NCBI GenBank assembly: GCA_002482845.1
Contig: DLGT01000038.1
Span: forward strand, 1-64,000
From: Saprospiraceae bacterium UBA7687
GTDB taxonomy: Bacteria > Bacteroidota > Bacteroidia > Chitinophagales > Saprospiraceae
DNA: 64,000 bases
Reading direction: 5' to 3'
Shown here: positions 45,868 to 53,600 of the stretch, one piece after another
Numbering within the stretch: the stretch's first letter is position 1
How the letters are laid out: every line of letters begins with the position of its first letter
The notes under the pieces: model-generated
Database searches by the model: none
Seen by the model: only the letters and a program-made list of their open reading frames with translations
What the model was told of the DNA's origin: nothing
Made by a program: the position numbers and the translations under genes

Positions 45868-45889
45868 TAGTAGAATAAATATATAAATC

Positions 45890-47149
45890 GTGAAACCTGT
45901 ACACAACCATAACTTTAGTCCAGAATCATTGATGATGTCCTATGGATACAAGCCAGAATTATCCGAAGGAGCGATCAAATGTCCTATTTTTCAGACATCT
46001 ACTTTTGTATTCAAAAACGCTGAAGAAGGCAAAGCTTTTTTTGAAGTAGCATATGGCATAAGAGAACAAAAAGCAAATGAAGAGCTAGGATTAATTTATT
46101 CTCGTCTTAATAATCCTGACTTAGAGATTTTGGAAAATAGACTTTGTCTGTGGGATAAAGCGGAAGAATGTGCCGTTTTCGAAAGTGGAATGTCAGCTAT
46201 TACAACTGTACTTTTGGAGTTTTTAAAACCAGGTGATTTATTGCTTTATAGCATGCCTGTGTATGGAGGCACAGATCATTTTATAAATACATTTTTGCCT
46301 AAAATTGGCATTGATACCCTTGGTTTTAAACCTGATATGGATGAAAACACAATTTGTAATTTACTGAAGCAAACTGGAAAGGCAGATAAATTGGCCATGA
46401 TATTTGTAGAAACGCCTGCCAATCCTACCAATGCCATCATAGATATTGAAATGTGTCATAGGATTGCAAATAAATATACCACAGACGAGCAAAAAGTACT
46501 TACAGCTGTGGACAATACTTACATGGGGCCACTCTGGCAACATCCATTACGACACGGGGCTGATTTAGTCATGTATTCTGCTACAAAATATATTGGTGGA
46601 CATAGTGATGTCATTGCAGGAGCTGTACTTGGTAATGCAGTATTGATGAAAAGAGTGAAAACCCTTAGAACTTTTCTGGGCAATATGGCGAGTCCTAATA
46701 CGGGTTGGTTACTCATGAGAAGTCTCGAAACACTGAAAGTAAGGATGGAACAGCAAGCAAAAAATGCAGAAAAAATAGCTGCTTATCTTTCGGCTCATCC
46801 CAAAGTAGAAAAAGTGTATTATCTTGGATTGATATCGGAAAAGAGTCCTAATTATGATATGTATAAAAGGCAATATTTATCACCAGGTGCCATGTTGTCT
46901 TTTGACATTAAAGGTGGTGAAAAAGAAGCTTTTGTTTTTTTGAATAACCTTAAACTTATTCAACTTGCAGTAAGTCTAGGGAGTACAGAGAGTCTTGCAG
47001 AGCATCCTGCATCTATGACTCATGCTGGGATAGAAGAGCGACATAGAATAGAAATGGGTATTACAGATAAATTGATCAGAATTTCAGCTGGCGTAGAAAA
47101 TCATGAAGATATTGTTTGGGATATAGATCAAGCTTTGGAGAAAGTGTAA
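45890..47149 (+). CDS. Cys/Met metabolism PLP enzyme (methionine gamma-lyase or cystathionine gamma-synthase type)
   Basis: This 419-residue gamma-family PLP enzyme carries the PLP lysine K233 in YSATKYIGGHSDVIAG. Other family motifs present are IYSRLNNPDLEILENRL, SGMSAITTVLLEF, PVYGGTDHF and SLGSTESLAEHPASMTH. The family covers methionine gamma-lyase, cystathionine gamma-synthase/lyase and O-acetylhomoserine sulfhydrylase, and sequence reading alone does not separate these. The divergent Lrp gene makes methionine or cysteine breakdown slightly more likely. The start is a GTG at 45890. The small Crp-type regulator follows 35 bases later. Confidence 0.9.
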   Translation: MKPVHNHNFSPESLMMSYGYKPELSEGAIKCPIFQTSTFVFKNAEEGKAFFEVAYGIREQKANEELGLIYSRLNNPDLEILENRLCLWDKAEECAVFESGMSAITTVLLEFLKPGDLLLYSMPVYGGTDHFINTFLPKIGIDTLGFKPDMDENTICNLLKQTGKADKLAMIFVETPANPTNAIIDIEMCHRIANKYTTDEQKVLTAVDNTYMGPLWQHPLRHGADLVMYSATKYIGGHSDVIAGAVLGNAVLMKRVKTLRTFLGNMASPNTGWLLMRSLETLKVRMEQQAKNAEKIAAYLSAHPKVEKVYYLGLISEKSPNYDMYKRQYLSPGAMLSFDIKGGEKEAFVFLNNLKLIQLAVSLGSTESLAEHPASMTHAGIEERHRIEMGITDKLIRISAGVENHEDIVWDIDQALEKV

Positions 47150-47165
47150 ATTAAACCTAACTTTG
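47134..47165 (+). promoter_or_regulatory. Candidate promoter of the small Crp-type regulator
   Basis: TTTG at 47134-47137 inside the end of the PLP lyase gene, 20 bases, then TAACTTTG at 47158-47165. It ends 19 bases before the ATG at 47185. Confidence 0.55.
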
Positions 47166-47184
47166 TCTTAAATATAAAGACAAA

Positions 47185-47748
47185 ATGACCATTGAAACCA
47201 TTTTAGACAATATATATCCTTTGCTGGAAGAATCGAAACAATTGGTAGCGCGGTTAGTAAAGGAAGTTTCTTTTCCCAAAGGATATATTTTATTAAAGGC
47301 AAATAAAATTGAAACTAGCATTTACCTTGTCAAAAAAGGAATCGTGCGCGCTTATTCTGACCTTGATGGAAATGACATCACTTTTTGGTTTGGTCAAGAA
47401 GGCGACCCAGTGATCTCTATGAAAAGTTATGTATCCAATCAAAAAGGCTACGAAGATATCGAATTGCTAGAAGCTTGTACTTTTTATGAATTAAAAATTT
47501 CAGATTTACAAGATCTATTCCTTAAAGACATCCATATTGCAAATTGGGGAAGAAGATTTGCGGAGAAGGAATTAATCAAAACCGAAGAAAGACTCATTTC
47601 AAGGCAATTTAGACCTGCGATAGACCGATATAAAGATTTGTTGAAAGATCATCCTGATTTAGTGCAGCGAGTTCCACTAGGTTATATTGCTTCTTATCTT
47701 GGTATCACACAAGTCAGTCTTAGTAGAGTGAGAGCAGAATTACGCTAA
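47185..47748 (+). CDS. Crp/Fnr family regulator, short Bacteroidota type
   Basis: This 187-residue regulator has a cNMP-binding-type roll (LLKANKIETSIYLVKKGIVRAYSDLDGNDITFWFGQEGD) and a compact C-terminal HTH ending VPLGYIASYLGITQVSLSRVRAEL. The group is abundant in Bacteroidota, and members usually sit next to a small transporter or redox gene that they may control. The neighbours downstream (SMR transporter, flavoprotein) fit that habit. The effector is unknown, as the residues that bind cAMP in Crp are not conserved here. Confidence 0.9.
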   Translation: MTIETILDNIYPLLEESKQLVARLVKEVSFPKGYILLKANKIETSIYLVKKGIVRAYSDLDGNDITFWFGQEGDPVISMKSYVSNQKGYEDIELLEACTFYELKISDLQDLFLKDIHIANWGRRFAEKELIKTEERLISRQFRPAIDRYKDLLKDHPDLVQRVPLGYIASYLGITQVSLSRVRAELR

Positions 47749-47939
47749 ATGTTTTGGGAAGATGAAAGAAAAAGAGACAAAAAAGCACTTAGATCATGAC
47801 AATTATAATAATTATTTCGGCTTTGCGACTTAGTACCTTAGTGGCTAAATAATTCTTTTAAGCATGAATTCACTATTTAACATATGTAAAAAATTACCTC
47901 CATTAGATTCCCGACCTTTGTGCCATAAAACATTAAGCA

Positions 47940-48266
47940 TTGAATTGGATCATATTAATAATAGCAGGTTTATTTGAAGTGGCTTTTGCATTTTGTCTAG
48001 GTAAGGCAAGATCAGCTACAGGCCATGAAACGTATATGTGGTACACCGCTTTTTTGATTACACTTGGGATTAGTATTGGTCTCTTGGTACGTGCTACCCA
48101 AAGTCTTCCAATAGGCACAGCTTATGCAGTGTGGACAGGTATTGGCGCTGTTGGAACGGTGTTGGTTGGTATTTTGGTGTTTAAAGAACCAGCTACTTTT
48201 TTTAGATTACTTTGTTTGACCACTCTGATAGCCTCCATCATAGGACTAAAATCAGTGTCAGCATGA
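47940..48266 (+). CDS. Small multidrug resistance (SMR) transporter, SugE/Gdx-like
   Basis: This 108-residue four-helix SMR protein has the essential proton/substrate glutamate E13 (GLFEV). LPIGTAYAVWTGIGAVG (56-72), with Y62 and W65, is the strongest family signature. Ser45 could correspond to the serine that marks guanidinium exporters (Gdx/SugE) rather than EmrE-type drug pumps if a small insertion is allowed, so a Gdx-type role is possible but not shown. I find no guanidine riboswitch in the 191 bases upstream. The start is a TTG at 47940 (MNWIIL as in the family), with no ATG available. SMR proteins act as dimers in the inner membrane. Confidence 0.88.
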   Translation: MNWIILIIAGLFEVAFAFCLGKARSATGHETYMWYTAFLITLGISIGLLVRATQSLPIGTAYAVWTGIGAVGTVLVGILVFKEPATFFRLLCLTTLIASIIGLKSVSA

Positions 48267-48352
48267 TGGTTTAATTTTATTGTATTGTTTCAATATATGA
48301 AAAAGTCCGTTTCAACAAATGAAAATATTTGAAAGGCAGCTTGAATATTTAT

Positions 48353-48369
48353 ATGCAACAACGTTGCAT
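48353..48369. promoter_or_regulatory. Palindromic operator overlapping a -33 box
   Basis: ATGCAAC (48353-48359) and GTTGCAT (48363-48369) are perfect inverted 7-mers with a 3-base spacer. The right arm includes the TTG of the promoter at 48364-48393, so a bound protein would compete with RNA polymerase or contact it there. The Crp-type regulator at 47185 is a nearby candidate. Confidence 0.55.
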
Positions 48370-48393
48370 GTGGGAAATTAATAACTACCTTTG
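48364..48393 (+). promoter_or_regulatory. Consensus promoter of the flavoprotein gene
   Basis: TTG at 48364-48366, exactly 19 bases, then TACCTTTG at 48386-48393. Transcription should begin around 48400, which excludes the upstream GTG at 48393 as a start and leaves the ATG at 48453 as the first usable start. Confidence 0.72.
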
Positions 48394-48452
48394 TGCTTTG
48401 TAATGGTGTCTTATGGTATCATTACAATAATTCCAAATTTGAAATTGGAAAG

Positions 48453-49469
48453 ATGAACCCAAATCGTATGAATAGAAGACAAGTTATCAAACAAAGTATT
48501 ATTGCATTGTCTGGCTTTGTTTGTTTCAATTCTTTTTCAATATTTTCAAATGTATATAAAATGCAAGAACATAATATTTTTGATGTAATCATCGTAGGTG
48601 GTAGTTATGCAGGTTTATCGGCAGGTATGGCACTAGGTAGATCACTACGAAAAGTGTTAATTATTGATAGTGGGAAACCTTGTAATGTGCAAACACCACA
48701 TTCACATAATTTTATCACCCAAGACGGTGTGCCGCCTAATGAAATTGCCATGAAAGCGAGAGCTCAAGTTGAAAAGTATGATACAGTTACTTTTTATAAT
48801 GACTTAGCAGTTTCAGGTAAAAAGGTAGGTGGGCATTTTGAAATTGAAACCCAAGCTGGAGATAAATTTAAAACTAGAAAATTGATTTTTGCCACCGGAG
48901 TAAAAGATATCATGCCTGATATAGATGGATTTAGTGCTTGTTGGGGAAAATCTGTTATACATTGTCCGTACTGTCATGGATACGAATATATTCATCAACC
49001 TACTGGTATATTGGCGAATGGTGAAATGGCTTTTGAACTAGCAAAACTTATAAATAATTGGACAAAAGACTTAACGATTTTTACAAATGGTGATATCATG
49101 TTGGATAAAGAGCAGTTAAATAAATTGTCTAAACACCATATTAAGGTGGTAAATACTGAAATAGAATCTTTGAACCATATTGACGGATATTTGAATGAGA
49201 TAACAACCAAAAATGGAAAAATATATGCTATAAATGTGTTGTATTCTCGGCCAACTTTCGTTCAACATTGTACCATTCCTCTATCATTTGGATGCGAACT
49301 CACTGAACAAAATCATTTAAAAGTGGATATGTTTCAAAAAACAAATATCCCAGGAATTTATGCTTGTGGTGATAATACAACCATGATGCGAGCGGTGGCT
49401 GCTGCCGTAGCATCGGGCAATATGGCGGGAGGAATGGCCAATAGGGATTTGATTATGGAAAATTTCTAA
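48453..49469 (+). CDS. Thioredoxin reductase-like FAD oxidoreductase with Tat-like signal
   Basis: This protein of about 338 residues has an FAD motif GGSYAGLSAGMALG, a redox-active CPYC pair (C171, C174, in HCPYCHGYE), a C-terminal FAD site GIYACGDNTT and NAD(P)-binding region like thioredoxin reductases of the YpdA/TrxB class. Family members normally begin at the position of the ATG at 48561 (MQEHNIFDVIIVGG). Here an in-frame extension follows the promoter: RR-Q-V-I-K and a hydrophobic stretch (SIIALSGFVCFNSFSIF), resembling a twin-arginine signal. The start at 48453 (MNPNRMNRRQ) or 48468 (MNRRQ) is therefore chosen. If exported through Tat with its folded FAD, it would act in the periplasm. 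The thioredoxin partner is not evident. Confidence 0.86.
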   Translation: MNPNRMNRRQVIKQSIIALSGFVCFNSFSIFSNVYKMQEHNIFDVIIVGGSYAGLSAGMALGRSLRKVLIIDSGKPCNVQTPHSHNFITQDGVPPNEIAMKARAQVEKYDTVTFYNDLAVSGKKVGGHFEIETQAGDKFKTRKLIFATGVKDIMPDIDGFSACWGKSVIHCPYCHGYEYIHQPTGILANGEMAFELAKLINNWTKDLTIFTNGDIMLDKEQLNKLSKHHIKVVNTEIESLNHIDGYLNEITTKNGKIYAINVLYSRPTFVQHCTIPLSFGCELTEQNHLKVDMFQKTNIPGIYACGDNTTMMRAVAAAVASGNMAGGMANRDLIMENF

Positions 49470-49593
49470 ATGATGTAGCAAACTTTATTGAATATTCTTA
49501 AAGAGCGTAGTTATTGTATTTTTTCAAGATTTAATTTAGGATTTACCATTAACTATATCGATTTACCTTAATATTGTGTCTTAATACACGGGA

Positions 49594-50136
49594 ATGTTTG
49601 TACGTTTTGTATTTTTTGTCGGTTATTTGCTTCAATTTTGTGTGGTCAATGGTCAAGAGTCGGATTCATTGACTACACAAAGGATTAATGACTTATGGAA
49701 ACGAAACTATTCTGACCATGTAACTGCCTTAATAGATATAAAAAAGCAGGAGATTTGGATCAATCAAAAGATGTTGTGTATGCGTGATACATTAGATGTT
49801 GCTACTCTTGAATACGCTGAACCCAATATTATTAATATCCCAGATCTACAAAAAGTTTCTTACAAGATTAAGTCTTGTCAAAACATCCAAATGTTAGATA
49901 GTAGCCATGTCAGCATTTGTGTTCATTCAGCTCATCAAGATCCTAAAATAGGAGATGTCTGTATAGGAAAGACAAGCGAAAATGTTTATTTTGTTAATTA
50001 TGGACATGTTTGTGGTGGGTTGATAAATTTTGAAAGAATGGCATTGTCTATCCCAAATGACTCGTTGGACTTTTTTAATTCGTTTGTATCTGATACAGAT
50101 GGTCATACATGGATACCAATAAGTATTAAAAAGTAA
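49594..50136 (+). CDS. Small secreted protein of unknown function
   Basis: This 180-residue protein has a signal peptide (MFVRFVFFVGYLLQFCVVNGQ, cleavage likely after NG-Q or near residue 20). The mature part has five cysteines, the segment CIGKTSENVYFVNYGHVCGG and the end FVSDTDGHTWIPISIKK. I do not recognise a family. It lies between the flavoprotein (124 bp before) and the giant gene (522 bp after), with no shared operon evidence. No promoter consensus was found. Base composition resembles its neighbours, so it looks native. Confidence 0.7.
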   Translation: MFVRFVFFVGYLLQFCVVNGQESDSLTTQRINDLWKRNYSDHVTALIDIKKQEIWINQKMLCMRDTLDVATLEYAEPNIINIPDLQKVSYKIKSCQNIQMLDSSHVSICVHSAHQDPKIGDVCIGKTSENVYFVNYGHVCGGLINFERMALSIPNDSLDFFNSFVSDTDGHTWIPISIKK

Positions 50137-50174
50137 GATTAATTTATATTGTACGTACAATAAGATTATTGCGA

Positions 50175-50450
50175 AGTAGTATAATTATTACTTATGTAGT
50201 ATTGATTCTATGTTTAATTTGGCTTACGATTATTGATTTTAAGATTTGCTATGAAATTTCGCAATAGAAGGATAAAACTTATTAACAAATATTATTCTGT
50301 ATAAGTGGTTTGCATGTGATTTATACTAGTATTATATAACATAATTACATATTTACTTAAAATATAATTTATTTTAATGATTTTTATCATAAAATTATGT
50401 ATTATAAAAATTAATTATATACATTTGCGCTTCGTAGTAATTATACTACT
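50175..50450. repeat. Pair of 17-bp inverted repeats upstream of the giant gene
   Basis: AGTAGTATAATTATTAC at 50175-50191 matches the reverse complement of 50434-50450 at 16 of 17 positions. The copies are 242 bp apart and lie in the 522-bp gap 50137-50658. The right copy begins just after a candidate -7 box, within the presumed start of the transcript, so the pair could be regulator sites or a long-range stem. Nothing else in the left half of this gap is recognisable. Confidence 0.4.
50420..50427 (+). promoter_or_regulatory. Candidate -7 box for the giant DUF11 gene
   Basis: TACATTTG fits TAnnTTTG. The -33 side is only TTATG at 50395-50399, so support is partial. If it is real, the giant gene has an unusually long leader of about 225 nt. 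Confidence 0.38.
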
Positions 50451-50474
50451 AACCAACGAGATGATTTATAATAG

Positions 50475-50601
50475 ATCCTGAATGATAATCAGGATGATTT
50501 GGCGCTGAATTCCAAACGCTAAAAATTACATTTACACATTCCTGATAGTCATAGTTAAATGATTGAAGATTCAATTTTCAATGTGTTTTCGGTTCACATT
50601 G
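50475..50601 (+). promoter_or_regulatory. Leader of the giant gene with two hairpins
   Basis: Hairpin 1: ATCCTGA (50475-50481) and its complement (50489-50495) with a 7-nt loop. Hairpin 2: CAATGTG (50579-50585) and its complement (50595-50601) with a 9-nt loop. Both have perfect 7-bp stems and lie between the presumed start of transcription and the ATG at 50659. Neither has a T-tract, so they are not terminators. They could affect mRNA stability or translation. They match no riboswitch class that I know. Confidence 0.35.
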
Positions 50602-50658
50602 TTTTGCGAAATTTGATAATACTAGGTGCATTTTTATCTCATTTAAAACTTTTAGGTA

Positions 50659-53600
50659 ATGTTATTAAGATTTTTAACTACGGTTGTCTCCGGATTAAGT
50701 ACCAGAAATCCTAACTTTGAAAAGTTATGTAGAGCTTATGGTTTTTCGGATATTGGAAAACGATTTAAGCTAATGGTTTTACTACCGTTTCTCTGTTTTT
50801 TATTCATAAGTGATATCAGTATTGCACAGATTACTGGTAAGGCTTACAGGGATTACAACGGTGATGGTATCCAACAAGGTGGCGAACCTAATCGTGGAAA
50901 TATCATCGTAAAATTTTATACAAATAGTACATTACCAGCAAAAGATGCATTAGTTGGCACTACAACTACAGCAAGTGATGGTACTTATTCCTTTAATCCA
51001 CCGTCATATCCTGTCAGAATCGAATTTGAGATTCCTGATGGGTTTTGTAATTTGAGTCCTACACAGGATTTCAGCGCGGGCAATGGGGATACTTATGGAA
51101 CAGCTGTCCAGTTTGCTACAGGACCAGGTGTTTATAATTTTATATTATCCTATCCTGCTGATTTTGCAACAATAGAAAATCCTTTAGCATTTACACCATG
51201 TTTTGTAAATGGAGATCCTTTGCCTGCTGGTTCATCAGGAGATGCTGATGCATTTGTTGGTTTGAATTATCAAGATAATGGTCATGGACTTAACTCAGGA
51301 TATTATCCTACACAACCTAATGGAGCAAATCCGGTAGGACCAGCTCATAGCATAGTAGGGAATGCAAGACAGGTAGGTACAGTTTGGGGAGTCGCAATTT
51401 CAAGACAAGCCAGAAAAATATTTACGTCTGCGTTCTTAAAAAGGCATGCAGGATTAGGCCCTTTAGGCTCTGGTGGTATTTATATGATGGATGTCGATAA
51501 TTATAATACATCAATGAATTATAATTGGTTAAACTTTGATACTGACTTAAATATACCAACTAGTGATCAATCTGGTACATATACAAATGCCTTAGTAGGA
51601 TCAAATGTAGTTACTTATAGCCCAGTCATCGGGACGAATGCTCAGAGAGGACTTTCAACTAATAAAGTACAGCCAAGTCAGGATGCAGCCGCTTGGGAAC
51701 AGGTTGGTAGAGTTTCTTTTGGTGATATTGATATTTCTGAAGACGGTAGATATTTATACGTTGTAAATTTATACGATAGAAAATTATATCAAATAGATTT
51801 AATTGACCCTTTTAATCCTGTTGCTCCAACACTTGCTGGTGTAGGTACAATTGTTAAGTCCTTCGATATTCCAGATGATTGTACAGGTAATGAGGGTGAG
51901 CACCGACCATTTGGTATAAAGGTAACAAGAGGCAAAGTTTTTGTAGCGGTTGTTTGTAATGGTGCAAATGCTTCAGGTGTCACAATAGGAACAGAAAATG
52001 ATTTGCAAGCAAATATATATGAATTTGAAACAGCAACTGAATCATTTATTCCAACACCAACTTTAACCTTCCAATTAAATTATAGAAGCACAACAGCTAA
52101 TAAATGGGTTCCATGGTCTCCAACTTTTCAAACCTACTTTGAAGGACCAGGTTATCCTATTATATCAGATATTGAATTTGATGGAAATGGAAACATGATT
52201 TTAGGTATGTTTGACCGTAGAGGACATCAAGGTGGATGGTATAATTATGATTTGAATGGTACAGGTAATTATAATATGGCCACTGTAGGTGATATTTTGC
52301 AAGCAGTCAGGAATACTGGGTCTGCTTCGTGCGAGTATAATTTAGGACCATCTGCGGATCCCAATGAATTTTATCAGGATAGTAAACATCATCCAGAACC
52401 AGTTAATGGAGGCTTGAGTGTACACAGAACAGCCAATTCGGATAATGTACTGACAACTTATATGGATCCCGTTTGGATTTGGTCTGGAGGTACAATGAGA
52501 TTTAATAATTTAACTGGTCAAAAAATTAATGATGGATATGAAATCTATTATACTGGTAACCAAGCTGGAGGCCCATTTGGGAAAGCAGCAGGTTTAGGTG
52601 ATATTGAGACAGTTGAAGAAGTACCACCTATCGAGATAGGAAATTTGATTTGGAGAGATTCAGATCGAGATGGTATTCAGGATCCAGACGAACCAGGGAT
52701 CGAGAACGTAACTGTTGAATTAGTCAATGGAAACGGAATTGTAGTGGGTACCGCAACTACAGATCCCGATGGTGGTTACTATTTTAACTACACCAATGTA
52801 AATGATCCTGATGGGAATGGCACATTAGGGCCTCAACCATATACCAATTATACTATTAGGATATCATCTACTCAGTATAATTTATTCGGTGTGAATGGCA
52901 GTGTCCTCGAAGGGTATGTTATGACTTCTACCAATGAATCTGGAAGTGGTTTGGCTGATTATTCAGACAACGATGCTTCTTTGGTAGGTGGAATAGCGCA
53001 GATTGCTATTACTACGGCCGGACCAGCTGAAAATAATCACACTTTCGATTTTGGATTTTATCCTACTACATTTGATTTGGCTTTAACAAAACGTACTACC
53101 AATACATTGCCAGTCAGACAAAATGAAGATGTCAATTACGTCATAAAAGTAATAAACCAAGGGACGGACATTGTAAACAGCTTTACAGTGTCAGATTATG
53201 TGCCTACAGGATTTATTTATAATGCAGGTGATAATTCTAATTGGACTGGAGCTGCACCTACGGTGTCGTATACAGCTTCTGTACTTAATGGATTGCTTGC
53301 TGCTCCAGGTTTAGCACCAGGAGATAGTGTTGAAATTAATTTAGTATTACAACTTTCAACTACTGCAAATCCAACAAACATTTCAAATTTCGCTGAAATA
53401 TCTGCGGGAACTGATGTGGTAGGAAATGATGCTAATGACGATATAGATAGTACTCCAGATACTAATCCAAGTAATGATGCAGGTGGACAAATAGGAAGCC
53501 CAGCTGATAATTATGTAGGTGGTAATGGTACAGGTACACCAGGTGATGGTGTAGCGAATACTGATGAAGATGATCATGATGGTGCCCCTATCAGATTGGT

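Noticed and set aside
47749..47939. Guanidine riboswitch before the SMR gene
   Set aside because: I looked for conserved ACGR/GGGA-type loops and paired stems and did not see them. The region holds only an iterated CTTNG stretch.
48393..48452. GTG at 48393 as start of the flavoprotein
   Set aside because: It coincides with the last base of a consensus -7 box, so it would lie upstream of the transcript start.
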